DNA of 64,000 nucleotides from Marinomonas sp. MED121 (GTDB lineage: Bacteria > Pseudomonadota > Gammaproteobacteria > Pseudomonadales > Marinomonadaceae): the NCBI RefSeq assembly GCF_000153025.1, contig NZ_CH672433.1, positions 479,456 through 543,455 of the forward strand, read 5' to 3'. A program made the translations under genes and the position numbers. Shown here in pieces: positions 10,181 to 21,282 of this stretch. The notes beneath the pieces were generated by a model. The model was not told where the DNA came from. It searched no databases and saw only the letters and a list, made by a program, of their open reading frames with translations. The first letter of the stretch is position 1, and the number at the start of each line of letters is the position of its first letter.

Positions 10181-10501
10181 ATGAATATAATTAATATTGT
10201 TGAAAGCCAAATTACGCAAAGAACACAGCCAGGAAACTCTGTGTCTCATAATGCGCAATTTGCACTTTTAATGAGTCTATTCACTCAACCAGGCCCTTCG
10301 CTTTACAATGAAGAAGACACCTTAAATCAGCACAGTTATCATGCCGTTAATCGACCAATTAGCTTCAATCAGCCCATTAATGATAATCCTCAAGCCAATA
10401 TTGCCCTATTAAAAGCACTAGGGTCTGAACCTTTGATGGAAGCGGGCTCAAGTCCGTATGATGCAGTTGAAAGCGTCAACAACCTCATTGCCAGCGCTTA
10501 G
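10181..10501 (+). CDS. hypothetical protein, 106 residues
   Basis: I do not recognise this protein. It is hydrophilic, rich in Asn, Gln, Ser and Pro, with no signal peptide or membrane helix, and ends in a short amphipathic stretch (VESVNNLIASA). Its stop codon directly abuts the stop of the convergent lipoprotein gene with no base between them, typical of two real convergent genes. The 280-base region before it is AT-rich, with no other gene and no clear structure. Support is moderate: the frame is open and reads like protein, but I have no family to assign. Confidence 0.6.
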   Translation: MNIINIVESQITQRTQPGNSVSHNAQFALLMSLFTQPGPSLYNEEDTLNQHSYHAVNRPISFNQPINDNPQANIALLKALGSEPLMEAGSSPYDAVESVNNLIASA

Positions 10502-11581
10502 CTAAAAGAGCTGACACGCCCTCAACAATCGATTCCATTGAGCGGCATGTCGTTTTGCGCTTACCTGATAAAGAGACCATATTTGACTCTCATCCTCCAA
10601 AGAAAATTGATTCAAAAAAGCCGTTAATTCAGTACTCGCTTTTGCCGAACTTAATCGAATTACAGCAAGACTTGCCAACACCTCATAAGCGGTACGATTA
10701 ACTCGTGCCATATAGGGTTGAATCAGTTCAATATAATGACGTTTAAACTGCTGCTTTAAAAACACCATAGGCCCACGACAAAAGCCTGGATCCGTTGTTA
10801 AAGACGTTAGATTATCCGCAACAACATTAAGGTAGTCAGTTAAGATAATAAGACTTAACAATAACTTACCTGCATATTCACTATCATTTATAGCCTTAAA
10901 ATGACTTTCAAAATCAACAAGAATGCCCGAGTTTAAAATAAAAGCCGCACTTTTCTCTGAATTTATCACTCTCCCTAACTGCGCAATGACATCCAATGAA
11001 ATACGTAAAGACTGATAACCAGATTGATTCTCTGAAAGAGGCAAATAACCATTTGATACACTAAAAAACACATCGGCTTCTTGAGAGTTATACACAGCAT
11101 TTGCATATGCCTTAGCCAGCTCACGTCGCTTTATAGCAGAAACACTAGATAGTTTTTGCTTAAGCTCTGATGACTCAGGCTCACATTCATTTAAAGCCTT
11201 AATCACACTTATTTCATATAACAAGCGCTGACTATCAGACATAACCTTACCCAAAACACTATTTTTCTTACCAACTAGAAGCCCGAGATCACATTGCTGC
11301 AAAGACAAAAATTCGATTAACCCAATATCAAACTGAGTGAGCACTTGTTGCTTCATACTATGAGAAGGGAGTAAAACCTGAGGAAAGCGTTTTTCAGGAG
11401 CAGAAATAGACAAGATTTCTAGCCGATTTAAATCTTTAAGATAATCATCTAATCTGGTTGAAAGGTCTGTCGTGCCGCCACACCCCACTAGCAATGAGAT
11501 TATAAAAACGCATAAGACTCGACTATAAATAAAGCTTTTCTTAACTTTTAGTTTCAACGCTTTTTTAAGCACTTTCAACAA
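10502..11581 (-). CDS. DUF3080-type lipoprotein
   Basis: 359 residues. A basic N-terminus is followed by a hydrophobic stretch and the lipobox LLVGC near residue 34, so it is probably a lipidated membrane-anchored protein. The body is alpha-helical with scattered Cys and matches my memory of the gammaproteobacterial DUF3080 family, whose function is unknown. The unusually long, Lys-rich n-region suggests the true start may be an internal codon closer to the hydrophobic stretch. Probably a single gene; no terminator is seen between it and the convergent 106-residue gene. Confidence 0.78.
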   Translation of the reverse strand: MLKVLKKALKLKVKKSFIYSRVLCVFIISLLVGCGGTTDLSTRLDDYLKDLNRLEILSISAPEKRFPQVLLPSHSMKQQVLTQFDIGLIEFLSLQQCDLGLLVGKKNSVLGKVMSDSQRLLYEISVIKALNECEPESSELKQKLSSVSAIKRRELAKAYANAVYNSQEADVFFSVSNGYLPLSENQSGYQSLRISLDVIAQLGRVINSEKSAAFILNSGILVDFESHFKAINDSEYAGKLLLSLIILTDYLNVVADNLTSLTTDPGFCRGPMVFLKQQFKRHYIELIQPYMARVNRTAYEVLASLAVIRLSSAKASTELTAFLNQFSLEDESQIWSLYQVSAKRHAAQWNRLLRACQLF

Positions 11582-11666
11582 CCTAGTTTAATTAATTACC
11601 TAATCATTAGCTTAGTTGCCTTCAGCCATTCTAACCAAATAACAGGTAACTCATTTGCTTTAGCCA

Positions 11667-11698
11667 TAAAAAAGGCGAACCCTTAGGTCCGCCTTTTT
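11667..11698 (-). terminator. terminator after the LPP20-like lipoprotein gene
   Basis: GGCGAAC / GTCCGCC stem with one wobble and a CCTTAG loop, flanked by A and T runs; it lies 15 bases past the stop codon on the minus strand. Confidence 0.85.
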
Positions 11699-11712
11699 GT
11701 AGCAAGGCAATA

Positions 11713-12312
11713 TTATTGACGAGATTTAGCGATTTCTTCCGCTAATTCATCAAAGCTTTTACCCGCTTTAAACTGCTGATATAAAGCTTGATCATTATTC
11801 ATGGATGTTTTCAGCAAGTCTTTAGTCACTTGTTCAACACCAGCTGGATCTAGAGCGACCAAAACAACAATGCCACCTGTTGGTGTCGGCATTTGGCGAA
11901 TGATTTTAGAACCAACGAGGGTTTGATCTGTAATCTGTTTTGTCACAGAAGTATTTACACGATCAACGGTTTCAGCATCACCAGCACCGGTTGTTTCAGC
12001 ATACTGCTTAATCATATTCTGAATATCTAGACTAAGTACTTGAGCCAACTCAACACGAGCAGCGGTTGCAGCCATCTGCTTCATAAAGTTAGGACCAGCG
12101 CCTGACTTATCACTATAACCAACAGCAGATAAATCATAACCAGGCATAGGTGCACCACAAACCCAATCAGGGGCTGCGCCACCAGAACCGTCGGCAAACA
12201 AGCAGGAAGCAACGGGAGCCGCAACAGCTTGAGTTTCTGTCTTTTCAGGTGATGAACCACAAGCAACAAGAAATGCCGAAGCCATCAAGGTACCAATTAA
12301 GCGATATTTCAT
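11713..12312 (-). CDS. LPP20-family lipoprotein
   Basis: 199 residues with a clear lipoprotein signal: charged start, hydrophobic core, lipobox LVAC at about residue 18. The mature part has a short segment with two Cys (SCLFADG, WVCGAPMPGY), then AVGYSDKSGAG and a helical region with ARVELAQVL, typical of LPP20-type lipoproteins that often sit near peptidoglycan-associated proteins. The function is not established. It lies between two terminators and so is probably transcribed alone. Confidence 0.8.
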   Translation of the reverse strand: MKYRLIGTLMASAFLVACGSSPEKTETQAVAAPVASCLFADGSGGAAPDWVCGAPMPGYDLSAVGYSDKSGAGPNFMKQMAATAARVELAQVLSLDIQNMIKQYAETTGAGDAETVDRVNTSVTKQITDQTLVGSKIIRQMPTPTGGIVVLVALDPAGVEQVTKDLLKTSMNNDQALYQQFKAGKSFDELAEEIAKSRQ

Positions 12313-12423
12313 AAGATCTCCCTATTAATAAGCGTCAGTACTGACCTTATTTACATTTTATTGCTCAAATAATTAATTAAGTCTTAGCGAATATTAAAAG
12401 TAATACAAGCATCAGGCAAGAAC

Positions 12424-12457
12424 AAAAAAGGGAGGACATCAAGCCCTCCCTTTTTTA
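12424..12457 (-). terminator. terminator after pnp
   Basis: GGGAGG / CCCTCCC stem with a long loop and A/T runs on both sides, 22 bases after the pnp stop codon on the minus strand. Confidence 0.88.
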
Positions 12458-12478
12458 TAACACAAGCTGAGTGCTTAC

Positions 12479-14587
12479 TTATTCAGTAAAAGCAGCTTTC
12501 TCTTCTTCTGATACATCTTTCATAGAAAGCTTGATACGACCACGTGCATCAACATCTAGAACTTTAACCAAAACTTCTTGGCCTTCTTCTAGGAAGTCAG
12601 ATACTGCACGGATACGCTCTTCAGCAATCTGAGAAATGTGAACTAGACCGTCTTTACCAGGCAAGATAGTCACAAATGCACCAAACTCAGCTAGACGAGC
12701 GACAGTACCTTTATAGATCTTATCTACTTCAGCTTCTGCTGTGATTTCGTAAATACGAACCAAAGCAGCATCAGATGACGCCTTATCAGCAGCGTAAATA
12801 CGTACAGTACCATCATCATCAAGGTCGATAGACGCACCTGTTAATTCTGTAATAGAGCGGATTGTTGCACCACCTTTACCGATAACGTCACGAATTTTCT
12901 CTGGATCGATTTTGATAGAAGCCATAGAAGGTGCATTTGGTGATACTTCAGGACGAGCATAACCAATCACTTTAGACATTTCACGTAGAATATGAGTACG
13001 AGCTTCAAGCGCTTGGCTCAAGGCGATATCCATGATCTCTTCGTTGATACCTTCAATTTTGATGTCCATTTGAAGTGCAGTAATACCTTCTTCGGTACCC
13101 GCTACTTTAAAGTCCATATCACCTAGATGATCTTCATCACCCAAGATATCAGTAAGAACAGCAAAACCGTCGTCTTCTTTTACAAGACCCATTGCAATAC
13201 CCGCAACAGGCGCTTTAAGAGGAACACCAGCATCCATCATAGACAAGCTAGCGCCACATACAGAAGCCATTGAGCTTGAACCGTTAGATTCAGTGATCTC
13301 AGATACGATACGGATTGTGTATGGGAATTCCTCTTCTGAAGGCAATACCGCTTGAACACCACGACGTGCTAGACGACCATGACCAATCTCACGACGACCA
13401 ACACCACCCATACGACCACATTCACCTACAGAGTATGGAGGGAAGTTATAGTGCAGCATGAAGCTATCTTTGTTTTCACCAGCAAGGCCATCGCTCATTT
13501 GTGCATCACGACTCGTACCTAGCGTACAAGTTGCAATTGCTTGAGTTTCACCACGAGTGAACAAAGAAGAACCGTGAGTTTTGCTCAGTAGGCCAACTTC
13601 AACTTCGATAGGACGAACTGTTTTGTTGTCACGACCATCAATACGAGGCTTGCTTTCGATGACACGACGACGAACTGTATTTTTCTCAAGTTTCGCGAAT
13701 GCTTTGGTTACATCAGCTTCTTCAACGCCCGCTTCTTCAGAAACTAACGCTTCAACTGCAGCTGTACGAACTTCGTCTAGCTTGCTGTAACGTGCCATTT
13801 TTTCACTGATACCGTAAGCTGCTTCAACTTGATCAGCAAAACCTTCAGTGATAGCCGCTTTAAGTGTTTCGTTTTCTGGCTCTGCAGACCATTCCCAACG
13901 AGGCTTGCCAGCTTCTGCAGCAAACTCAGTAATAGCACTAACAGCAGCTTGCAATTCTTTATGTGCAAACAATACTGCACCAAGCATTTCATCTTCAGTC
14001 AACTCTTGTGCTTCAGACTCAACCATTAGAACAGCATCTTTAGTACCAGCTACAACCATGTCCAACAAAGAACCATCTAATTCTGAGTAAGAAGGGTTAA
14101 GTACATAACCGTCGTCATCATTAAAGCCAACACGAGCAGCACCGATAGGACCATTAAATGGAATACCAGAAACAGAAAGCGCTGCAGACGTCGCTAGCAT
14201 GCCCGCAATATCAGCATCAGTGTCTGTGTTAGTCGACATAACAGTGATTACAACCTGCACTTCGTTCATGAACCCTTTAGGGAACAAAGGACGAATAGGA
14301 CGGTCGATTAGACGAGAAGTTAATGTCTCTTTTTCTGAAGGACGACCTTCACGCTTAAGGAAGCCACCAGGGATTTTACCAACAGCGTAAGCACGTTCTT
14401 GGTAATGAACTGAAAGTGGGAAGAAGCTTTGACCAGCTTGTGCGCTTTTAGCACCAACAACGGTAGCAAGCACTTGCACATCACCAATTGTACAAAGTAC
14501 GGAACCTGTTGCTTGACGTGCAACACGGCCTGTTTCTAGTGTTACGGTATCTTTACCGAACTGAAAAGTTTTAGTCGTAATACTCAC
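12479..14587 (-). CDS. pnp: polyribonucleotide nucleotidyltransferase (PNPase)
   Basis: 3'-5' phosphorolytic exoribonuclease and degradosome component, 702 residues. Two RNase PH-like domains are seen (first with [14 protein letters not shown]; second with [15 protein letters not shown] and the catalytic region [16 protein letters not shown]), then a KH domain ([15 protein letters not shown]) and an S1 domain ([24 protein letters not shown]). It is the last gene of the rimP-nusA-infB-rbfA-truB-rpsO-pnp block. A terminator after rpsO and a 167-base leader suggest an additional promoter; pnp leaders are classically cut by RNase III, but I cannot point to a specific hairpin here. Confidence 0.99.
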   Translation of the reverse strand: MSITTKTFQFGKDTVTLETGRVARQATGSVLCTIGDVQVLATVVGAKSAQAGQSFFPLSVHYQERAYAVGKIPGGFLKREGRPSEKETLTSRLIDRPIRPLFPKGFMNEVQVVITVMSTNTDTDADIAGMLATSAALSVSGIPFNGPIGAARVGFNDDDGYVLNPSYSELDGSLLDMVVAGTKDAVLMVESEAQELTEDEMLGAVLFAHKELQAAVSAITEFAAEAGKPRWEWSAEPENETLKAAITEGFADQVEAAYGISEKMARYSKLDEVRTAAVEALVSEEAGVEEADVTKAFAKLEKNTVRRRVIESKPRIDGRDNKTVRPIEVEVGLLSKTHGSSLFTRGETQAIATCTLGTSRDAQMSDGLAGENKDSFMLHYNFPPYSVGECGRMGGVGRREIGHGRLARRGVQAVLPSEEEFPYTIRIVSEITESNGSSSMASVCGASLSMMDAGVPLKAPVAGIAMGLVKEDDGFAVLTDILGDEDHLGDMDFKVAGTEEGITALQMDIKIEGINEEIMDIALSQALEARTHILREMSKVIGYARPEVSPNAPSMASIKIDPEKIRDVIGKGGATIRSITELTGASIDLDDDGTVRIYAADKASSDAALVRIYEITAEAEVDKIYKGTVARLAEFGAFVTILPGKDGLVHISQIAEERIRAVSDFLEEGQEVLVKVLDVDARGRIKLSMKDVSEEEKAAFTE

Positions 14588-14754
14588 AAGTATTCCTTAT
14601 TAAATTTAAAAACTGTTTTCACCCAAAGACATTCTTTTAGAGCCAGTACTCAGATTATTTCTCAATCAAATCTAGGGTTAAATTTAATTTTTGCAAAAAA
14701 TAATTTGAAGTACAGGCTGTCCCTTGGGGATGAAACTTTCTAAGTTAGGCTAAA

Positions 14755-14783
14755 AAAAAGGCCATAGTAAACTATGGCCTTTC
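14755..14783 (-). terminator. terminator after rpsO
   Basis: GGCCATAG / CTATGGCC perfect stem with a TAAA loop and a long A tract (a T tract on the minus strand) at 14752-14759. It lies just beyond the rpsO stop codon and upstream of pnp, so part of the transcription should end here before pnp. Confidence 0.88.
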
Positions 14784-14790
14784 TTCAGTC

Positions 14791-15060
14791 TTAGCGACGT
14801 AGACCTAGCTTTTTGATCAAGCCAGTGTAACGTGCTGCGTCTTTACGCTTAAGGTAGTCCAACAACTTACGACGTTGGTTTACCATGCGAATAAGACCGC
14901 GACGAGAATGATGGTCATGGATATGAGCTTTAAAGTGACCTTGTAGACCTTCGATGTTCTTAGTCAACAAAGCAACTTGAACTTCAGGTGAACCTGTATC
15001 GCCTTCAGCTACTTGAAACTCTTTTACCAATGCTGCTTTTGATTCTGCAGTTAATGCCAT
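14791..15060 (-). CDS. rpsO: 30S ribosomal protein S15
   Basis: 89 residues starting MALTAESK, the standard length. The frame could begin 21 codons earlier, but GGAGATAAG sits just upstream of the ATG at 15060 and the family starts at this Met. Conserved segments [18 protein letters not shown] and [10 protein letters not shown] are seen. It binds 16S rRNA early in 30S assembly and in E. coli represses its own translation. It lies between truB and pnp in the usual order. Confidence 0.98.
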   Translation of the reverse strand: MALTAESKAALVKEFQVAEGDTGSPEVQVALLTKNIEGLQGHFKAHIHDHHSRRGLIRMVNQRRKLLDYLKRKDAARYTGLIKKLGLRR

Positions 15061-15146
15061 TATCTTATCTCCGATATAATATGCTATTAAAAATATAGGG
15101 TGGCCGAGCATATTTTCAGGCACCCTAGATACAGTAAAAAACGGGG

Positions 15147-16073
15147 TTAAACCTGCTGTTCACTCGTATTTATTAATCTGTGAGGTTTAATAAATTCACC
15201 TCTAATTTGGCCTAAGCCAAAGAATCTTTGATCCGCCTGAGCAAACAAACGTACCAAACTTTCTTCTTCAAACTCAGTGCCATTAGCTAATGCACGACCA
15301 AAAAGAATGTCCCTTGCATCAGCCTCGGACAATTCTACCCTATTAAGATGCATAACGGCAGAGTCCATAGGCAATAAATGTTTATCCAATTCAGGATAAC
15401 CACCCTCAGCAATCGCCTCAAACTCTTCCAATGTCAACATATCTTGCGGATCATAACCTGCCGACGAAACGCGATGCAGTGCAGATAAATGCGCACCACA
15501 ACCCAACGCTTCTCCAACATCCTCACCAATAGTGCGAATATAGGTTCCTTTCGAGCAAGAAATATCTAGGGTTAAACTATTCTCTGTTCTTTCAATGATA
15601 GTCAGATCAGAGATAGTGACCGCTCTACGTTTCCGCTCAATGACAATACCTTGTCGAGCATATTCATAAAGCGGTTTACCTTCGTGCTTCAACGCCGAAT
15701 ACATGGGAGGAATCTGCTCTATATCACCACGAAAGCGATCAAGTATGGATTCCAATGCTTCATCCGTTAAGTCAGGCACAGACTCTGTTGTCAAAACATC
15801 ACCTTCAGCATCACCCGTGGTCGTTCTCACGCCAAGGGCCACTTTAGTGATATAGCGCTTATCCGCATCTAATAAGAACTGAGAAAACTTGGTTGCTTCA
15901 CCAAAACACAATGGCAACATACCTGTTGCCAAAGGATCAAGTGCACCTGTGTGCCCCGCTTTCTCAGCTTGAAATAGACGTCGAACTTTTTGCAAAGCCT
16001 GATTAGAACTCAAGCCTAAAGGTTTATTTAGTAAGACAACCCCATGAACTGGGCGCCATGTGCGTTTTGTCAT
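15147..16073 (-). CDS. truB: tRNA pseudouridine-55 synthase
   Basis: Makes pseudouridine at position 55 of the T-arm of tRNAs. 308 residues; the catalytic Asp lies in [15 protein letters not shown], with later GEATKFSQ and [11 protein letters not shown] segments. It follows rbfA by 28 bases and precedes rpsO by 86 bases in the same operon. Confidence 0.98.
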   Translation of the reverse strand: MTKRTWRPVHGVVLLNKPLGLSSNQALQKVRRLFQAEKAGHTGALDPLATGMLPLCFGEATKFSQFLLDADKRYITKVALGVRTTTGDAEGDVLTTESVPDLTDEALESILDRFRGDIEQIPPMYSALKHEGKPLYEYARQGIVIERKRRAVTISDLTIIERTENSLTLDISCSKGTYIRTIGEDVGEALGCGAHLSALHRVSSAGYDPQDMLTLEEFEAIAEGGYPELDKHLLPMDSAVMHLNRVELSEADARDILFGRALANGTEFEEESLVRLFAQADQRFFGLGQIRGEFIKPHRLINTSEQQV

Positions 16074-16101
16074 TTTACTTTTAACCTAAATCTTAAGCAG
16101 T

Positions 16102-16494
16102 TTATTCACTGTCATTTTCTGGATTGTGCTTAGCATCTGCTTTAATTGCTTCATCAATCAAAGCTGACATTTTTGCACCATTTACCACACTATCATCATA
16201 ATGAAAGCGCAGTAATGGCATCACACGAAGTTTAATTTCCTGTGATGCACGACGGCGTAAAAAATTACTAGCACTGTCTAATGCAGTTTGGTTCTCAGCC
16301 AGTTTTTCCGGCTTGTCATCCATACCTAACACAGTGTAATAAACATCAGCGTAGCCAAGATCTTTGGCCACCCTGACTTCATTGATAGTGACAATCCCTA
16401 AACGAGGATCCTTCACTTCAAACTGTATGATAGAAGCCAGCTCTTTTTGAAGCTGGTCTCCTATTCGACTAGTACGACTAAATTCGCTTGCCAT
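16102..16494 (-). CDS. rbfA: ribosome-binding factor A
   Basis: 30S maturation factor of 130 residues with the type-2 KH-like fold. Typical segments are RIGDQLQKELASI, EVKDPRLGIVTI and the C-terminal LRFHYDDSV. It begins nine bases after the infB stop codon, so it is closely coupled to translation of infB. Confidence 0.97.
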   Translation of the reverse strand: MASEFSRTSRIGDQLQKELASIIQFEVKDPRLGIVTINEVRVAKDLGYADVYYTVLGMDDKPEKLAENQTALDSASNFLRRRASQEIKLRVMPLLRFHYDDSVVNGAKMSALIDEAIKADAKHNPENDSE

Positions 16495-16503
16495 TATAGC
16501 CTC

Positions 16504-19062
16504 TTACAAAGAACGGGCGACTTCAACAGTCTCGAAGACTTCGATCTTATCGCCAACTTTAACATCGGTATAGTTCTTCACACCGATACCACATTCCATG
16601 CCTTTGCTAACTTCATTAATTGCATCTTTGAAGCGACGTAGTGACTCAAGTTCGCCTTCATAAATAACAACATCATCACGCAATACACGAATCTGTTTGT
16701 TACGGTAAACCGTCCCTTCAACCACCATACAACCTGCAATAAGGCCGAACTTAGGTGAACGGAAGATCTCACGCACTTCAGCTGTACCTTTAATATCTTC
16801 ACGAAGATCAGGAGACAACATACCAGAAAGCGCCTGCTTAACATCATCAATGATGTTATAGATCACGCTGTAGTATCTTAGGTCTACAGACTCACGCTCA
16901 ATGAAGATCTTAGCGGAAGCATCAGCACGTACATTGAAACCAAAGATTACCGCATCAGAAGCCAAAGCTAGCGTTGCGTCAGTTTCAGTAATACCACCCA
17001 CACCACTTGAAATGATGTTGACACGAACTTCATCAGTGTTCAGGTCAAGCAGCGATTTATTCAATGCTTCTAGAGAGCCGCGAACATCTGCTTTTAAGAC
17101 AACGTTCAAAGTACGAACTTCATCTTTGCCCATTTCAGAGAATAGGTTTTCTAGCTTAGCTGAATATTGACGTGCAAAGCGTACTTCACGGTATTTACCT
17201 TGACGGAAGTTAGCCACTTCACGGGCTTTACGCTCGTCAGATACTACCAAGAACTCTTCACCCGCATCAGGCGTACCATCAAGACCCAAGATCTCAACCG
17301 GAATAGCTGGACCAGCACTTTCAATTGGCTTGCCGTTTTCATCAAGAAGGGCACGTACACGACCCATTTGCAGACCAGCCAATACAATGTCACCTTTCTT
17401 CAAGGTACCGTTTTGTACAAGCAAGGTTGCAACCGAACCACGACCACGATCTAGGCGTGCTTCAACCACAACACCTTTACCTGGCGCACTTGGCACAGCC
17501 GTTAACTCTAGTACTTCAGACTGAAGCAATAGGGCTTCAAGAAGTTCTTCAATACCTTCACCAGATTTAGCCGAAACACCAACAAATTGAACGTCACCGC
17601 CCCATTCTTCTGGCACGACTTCTTGTGCAACAAGCTCGTTTTTAACACGATCAATGTCAGCACCATCTTTATCTATCTTAGTGATAGCAACAACCATAGG
17701 CACTTCAGCAGCACGAGCATGCTGAATCGCTTCGATAGTCTGAGGCATAACACCGTCATCCGCCGCACATACCAAGATAACAATATCGGTTGCTTTAGCA
17801 CCACGTGCACGCATAGAAGTAAAGGCTGCGTGTCCAGGTGTATCAAGGAAACTGATCATGCCATGTGGTGTTTCTACATGGTAAGCACCAATATGCTGGG
17901 TAATACCACCAGACTCACCCGCAGCAACACGTGTTGTACGAATATAGTCAAGTAGCGATGTTTTACCGTGGTCAACGTGACCCATTACAGTCACAACTGG
18001 CGCACGTTTAATTTCTTCACCCTTGTAGTCGATCGCTTCAATGATGTCATTCTCCACTGCGTTCTCATCAAGGAACTTAACAGTATGACCCATTTCTTCA
18101 ACCACCAAGGTTGCCGTATCACGATCAATCACTTCATTAATAGTCGCCATTGCGCCCATTTTGAACATAATCTTTATAACAGCAGCCGCTTTTACTGACA
18201 TTTTTTCAGCAAGCTCAGCAACCGTAATACTTTCCGGCAAAGCAACTTCATGCACAATCGGTGCAGTCGGTTTCTGGAAGCCGTGTTCTTGCGGTGCAGC
18301 TTTACGGTTTTTCTTACCTAATTTATTGCGACGACCGAACTCATCATCACCCATGATATTTTTATTGCCACGCTTCTTATCAGCACCAAAACGGTTTTTA
18401 GGCTTACCATCTTGTTTTTGTGGTGCTGCTTTTTTACCTTTTGATGGTTCTTTATCGGCAGTCATGTGATGATTTTTCTTCGGTGCTGGTTTAGCTTGTT
18501 TTACAGGTTCCAAGGACTCTTTCGCTCCTACGTTGGAATTCTTACCTTCCGATGAACTCTTTTCAGCAGGTTGAACGTCTTGCTTTGCTTTTTGCTCTGC
18601 AAGCTCTGCAGCCGCTTTTTCTTCGGCCAATTTTCTTTCCGCTTCTTGGCGAGCTTGTTCTTCAGCCGCTAATTTGGCTTTTTCTTCGGCAACCAATTTA
18701 GCTTGCTCTTCAGCTTGGCGCTGAGCTTGCAATTCTTGCTGCTTAGCGGCCTCATCTTCGGCATCATTACGTTTCACATAGGTACGCTTTTTACGTACTT
18801 CTACATTCACGGTTTTATTGTCACCACCTTTAAGAGTGGAGGTTTTTTTACGCTGTAGAGTGATACGTTGAGATGATTTCTCACCTGACTCTTCACCACC
18901 ATGCGCACGTTGAAGGTGTTTCAATAACACTTGCTTTTCGGCATCTGAAACTTCTTGGCTCTCACTTGATTGTGGTAGCCCTGCTTCCTTCATCTGAGTC
19001 AGCAGCTTCTCTACTGGTGTATTTACCAGTTCGGATAGTGTTTTTACGGTTTGAACTGTCAT
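16504..19062 (-). CDS. infB: translation initiation factor IF-2
   Basis: GTPase that brings fMet-tRNA to the 30S subunit, 852 residues. Order seen: IF2 N-terminal domain ([13 protein letters not shown]), a long charged Ala/Glu/Lys/Gln linker (about residues 85-250), a second IF2_N domain ([17 protein letters not shown]), then the G domain with [17 protein letters not shown] and TKID, followed by the C-terminal domains. The repetitive linker produces many spurious open frames on the other strand, which I do not count. It sits between nusA and rbfA. Confidence 0.99.
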   Translation of the reverse strand: MTVQTVKTLSELVNTPVEKLLTQMKEAGLPQSSESQEVSDAEKQVLLKHLQRAHGGEESGEKSSQRITLQRKKTSTLKGGDNKTVNVEVRKKRTYVKRNDAEDEAAKQQELQAQRQAEEQAKLVAEEKAKLAAEEQARQEAERKLAEEKAAAELAEQKAKQDVQPAEKSSSEGKNSNVGAKESLEPVKQAKPAPKKNHHMTADKEPSKGKKAAPQKQDGKPKNRFGADKKRGNKNIMGDDEFGRRNKLGKKNRKAAPQEHGFQKPTAPIVHEVALPESITVAELAEKMSVKAAAVIKIMFKMGAMATINEVIDRDTATLVVEEMGHTVKFLDENAVENDIIEAIDYKGEEIKRAPVVTVMGHVDHGKTSLLDYIRTTRVAAGESGGITQHIGAYHVETPHGMISFLDTPGHAAFTSMRARGAKATDIVILVCAADDGVMPQTIEAIQHARAAEVPMVVAITKIDKDGADIDRVKNELVAQEVVPEEWGGDVQFVGVSAKSGEGIEELLEALLLQSEVLELTAVPSAPGKGVVVEARLDRGRGSVATLLVQNGTLKKGDIVLAGLQMGRVRALLDENGKPIESAGPAIPVEILGLDGTPDAGEEFLVVSDERKAREVANFRQGKYREVRFARQYSAKLENLFSEMGKDEVRTLNVVLKADVRGSLEALNKSLLDLNTDEVRVNIISSGVGGITETDATLALASDAVIFGFNVRADASAKIFIERESVDLRYYSVIYNIIDDVKQALSGMLSPDLREDIKGTAEVREIFRSPKFGLIAGCMVVEGTVYRNKQIRVLRDDVVIYEGELESLRRFKDAINEVSKGMECGIGVKNYTDVKVGDKIEVFETVEVARSL

Positions 19063-19089
19063 TAAGTTCCCCCTTTATTCTACTCAGAT

Positions 19090-20580
19090 TTATTCAGATT
19101 CAGCGAACCAAGGTGCACGAGCGGTCATTATCAGTGACGCCGCACGTTCTTCATTGATTTCTTCAATATCAATCAAATCATCAACAGATTGTTCAGCCAA
19201 ATCTTCCATTGTACAGATGCCCTTTGAAGCAAGAACCAATGCAAGATGGTTGTCCATACCTTCCATTGTTAACAAATCTTCAGCAGGTGTTGCTTCTTCT
19301 AGCTGTTCTTCAGCTTGCAACGCCAAATTCAACAATGCTTCTTTTGCTCTAGAGCGCAATTCATTGACAAGATCTTCATCAAAATCATCAATATCTAGCA
19401 TTTCTTCCATAGGTACATAAGCAATCTCTTCAAGAGTTGCAAAACCTTCATCCGCTAACTGACCGGCTAAGTCATCATCGATATCAAGGCTATTTACGAA
19501 CAGATTAATAAGCTTATCGGATTCTTCTTGCTGTTTTGCGACAGCATCTTCGCTTGTCATCACGTTTAGCTGCCAACCGGTTAGGTTAGATGCCAAGCGA
19601 ACATTTTGACCGTTACGGCCAATCGCTTGAGCTAAATTATCGGCATTCACAGCTACTTGCATAGAGTGAGTATCTTCATCGATGACGATAGAGTCCACTT
19701 CTGCAGGTGACATAGCATTGATAACAAGTTGTGCCGGGTTATCATCCCAAAGCACAATATCAACACGCTCACCGTTCAATTCGTTTGATACAGCTTGAAC
19801 TCGAGCGCCACGCATACCAACGCAAGCACCGATAGGATCGATACGACGGTCGTTAGTTTTAACAGCGATTTTAGCTCGTAGACCTGGGTCACGTGCAGCA
19901 CCACGAATCTCAATCATTTCTTCAGCAATTTCTGGCACTTCAAGGCGGAAAAGTTCAACCATGAAAGCAGGATCATTACGTGAAAGAATTAATTGAGCAC
20001 CACGGCTGTCATCACGAATTTCAAGCAACAAAGCACGAATTCTATCGTTCATACGGAAAGTTTCACGCGCAATCAATTGATCTTTAGGCAATACCGCTTC
20101 TGCGTTTTCACCTAGATCAACAATCAAACTATCACGAGTCACTTTCTTAACTTGTCCATGAACAGGTTTACCCACTTTTTCGCTATAACGGGCAACCACT
20201 TTAGCACGCTCAGCTTCACGTACTTTTTGAACAATTACTTGTTTTGCAGTTTGCGCTGCAATACGACCAAATGCTTCAGACTCGACTTCTTCTTCGAAGA
20301 TCTCACCGATAGCTAAACCTAAGTTTTGCTCTACCGAGTCATCAATAGTAAGTTCATGGGCAGGTTGAGCATAATCTTCGTCAGCAACGATATCCCATTG
20401 GCGATAGGTAGTGTAATCACCTGTTCGCTGGTCAATCGATACTCGAATCTTTGCCTCTTCTTCAAAGCGACGCTTAGCGGCACTTGCCAAAGCGATTTCA
20501 ACCGCTTCAAAAATAACTTGTTTTGGTACGTCTTTTTCGTTGGAAACTGCTTCCACTACCAAAAGAATATCTTTGCTCAT
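19090..20580 (-). CDS. nusA: transcription termination/antitermination factor NusA
   Basis: 496 residues: N-terminal RNA polymerase-binding domain, S1 domain (HGQVKKVTRDSLIVDLGENAEAVLP), KH1 (DPIGACVGMRGARVQAV) and KH2 (AIGRNGQNVRLAS), then two acidic helix-hairpin-helix repeats at the C-terminus (ADEGFATLEEIAYVP, ASKGICTMEDLAEQS), as in E. coli. It lies 27 bases after rimP and 27 bases before infB. Confidence 0.99.
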   Translation of the reverse strand: MSKDILLVVEAVSNEKDVPKQVIFEAVEIALASAAKRRFEEEAKIRVSIDQRTGDYTTYRQWDIVADEDYAQPAHELTIDDSVEQNLGLAIGEIFEEEVESEAFGRIAAQTAKQVIVQKVREAERAKVVARYSEKVGKPVHGQVKKVTRDSLIVDLGENAEAVLPKDQLIARETFRMNDRIRALLLEIRDDSRGAQLILSRNDPAFMVELFRLEVPEIAEEMIEIRGAARDPGLRAKIAVKTNDRRIDPIGACVGMRGARVQAVSNELNGERVDIVLWDDNPAQLVINAMSPAEVDSIVIDEDTHSMQVAVNADNLAQAIGRNGQNVRLASNLTGWQLNVMTSEDAVAKQQEESDKLINLFVNSLDIDDDLAGQLADEGFATLEEIAYVPMEEMLDIDDFDEDLVNELRSRAKEALLNLALQAEEQLEEATPAEDLLTMEGMDNHLALVLASKGICTMEDLAEQSVDDLIDIEEINEERAASLIMTARAPWFAESE

Positions 20581-20607
20581 CCTTTTAGCCTCTCTTTAAA
20601 GGGTAAA

Positions 20608-21069
20608 TTAAAATACTGGAACAACGTTGGCTTTATCAATTAGATCAATTGGTAACAAGTACTCTTCTTGATCTACACGCAATACAACGTCTTCCCCTTC
20701 AACGGCTGTCAACTGACCTTTGAACTTACGTCTTCCATCAAATGGCACACGTAAACGCAGCGACACTATCGCTCCGATGTATTCCTCAAACTGAGCTAAC
20801 TCGAATAATGGACGATCAAGACCTGGCGAAGAAACCTCAAGGTTATATTCACCTGTAATAGGGTCTTCAACATCCAATATTGAACTCACTTGTCGACTGA
20901 CCTTGGCACAATCCTCGATATCAGTGCCATTTTCGGAGTCGCTCTCTATAAATACTCTTAATACCGAATCTTTACCTTGAGAGATATATTCCAATCCCCA
21001 AAAACGGTAGCCAAGCCCTTCTACTACAGGACGGATATGGCCCTCTAATATGGTATCTTTGCTAGACAA
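20608..21069 (-). CDS. rimP: ribosome maturation factor RimP
   Basis: 153 residues, needed for 30S subunit assembly. Family segments seen: [36 protein letters not shown] and [15 protein letters not shown]. First protein gene of the nusA operon, immediately downstream of the two tRNA genes and two tandem terminator hairpins. Confidence 0.97.
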   Translation of the reverse strand: MSSKDTILEGHIRPVVEGLGYRFWGLEYISQGKDSVLRVFIESDSENGTDIEDCAKVSRQVSSILDVEDPITGEYNLEVSSPGLDRPLFELAQFEEYIGAIVSLRLRVPFDGRRKFKGQLTAVEGEDVVLRVDQEEYLLPIDLIDKANVVPVF

Positions 21070-21107
21070 TCACTTTCTCCGATTTAACTAATGCTAAAGT
21101 TCAGAAA

Positions 21108-21130
21108 CAAAAAACGGGCACTAGGCCCAT
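21108..21130 (-). terminator. second hairpin between tRNA-fMet and rimP
   Basis: On the minus strand TGGGC-CTAGT-GCCCG followed by six T's. It lies 39 bases before the rimP start, so it behaves either as a second terminator for the tRNA transcript or as an attenuator for the rimP-nusA-infB operon. Confidence 0.7.
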
Positions 21131-21146
21131 TTTATTATATCCAGAT

Positions 21147-21172
21147 AACAAAAAACCCCATAAAGGGGTTCT
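21147..21172 (-). terminator. terminator after the tRNA-Leu/tRNA-fMet unit
   Basis: On the minus strand AACCCC-TTTA-GGGGTT followed by a run of T's: a compact classical terminator 110 bases past the tRNA-fMet 3' end. Confidence 0.85.
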
Positions 21173-21282
21173 CGAAATGAATCAGATATAAATCTAACTC
21201 ATTGCCTTAATTAGTATTTTCATACTAACTAAGTTGGAATTCCTATGTGTAAATAGACCCCTTTAGAAAGATCAATACACAA

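Noticed and set aside
13581..13790. Plus-strand Ser/Thr-rich frame inside pnp
   Set aside because: An antisense shadow caused by codon bias; it lies wholly within conserved PNPase coding sequence.
17325..17570. Overlapping plus-strand open frames inside infB
   Set aside because: They are antisense to the G domain of IF-2, use no ribosome site and have low-complexity or Cys-rich translations; the minus-strand gene explains the region fully.
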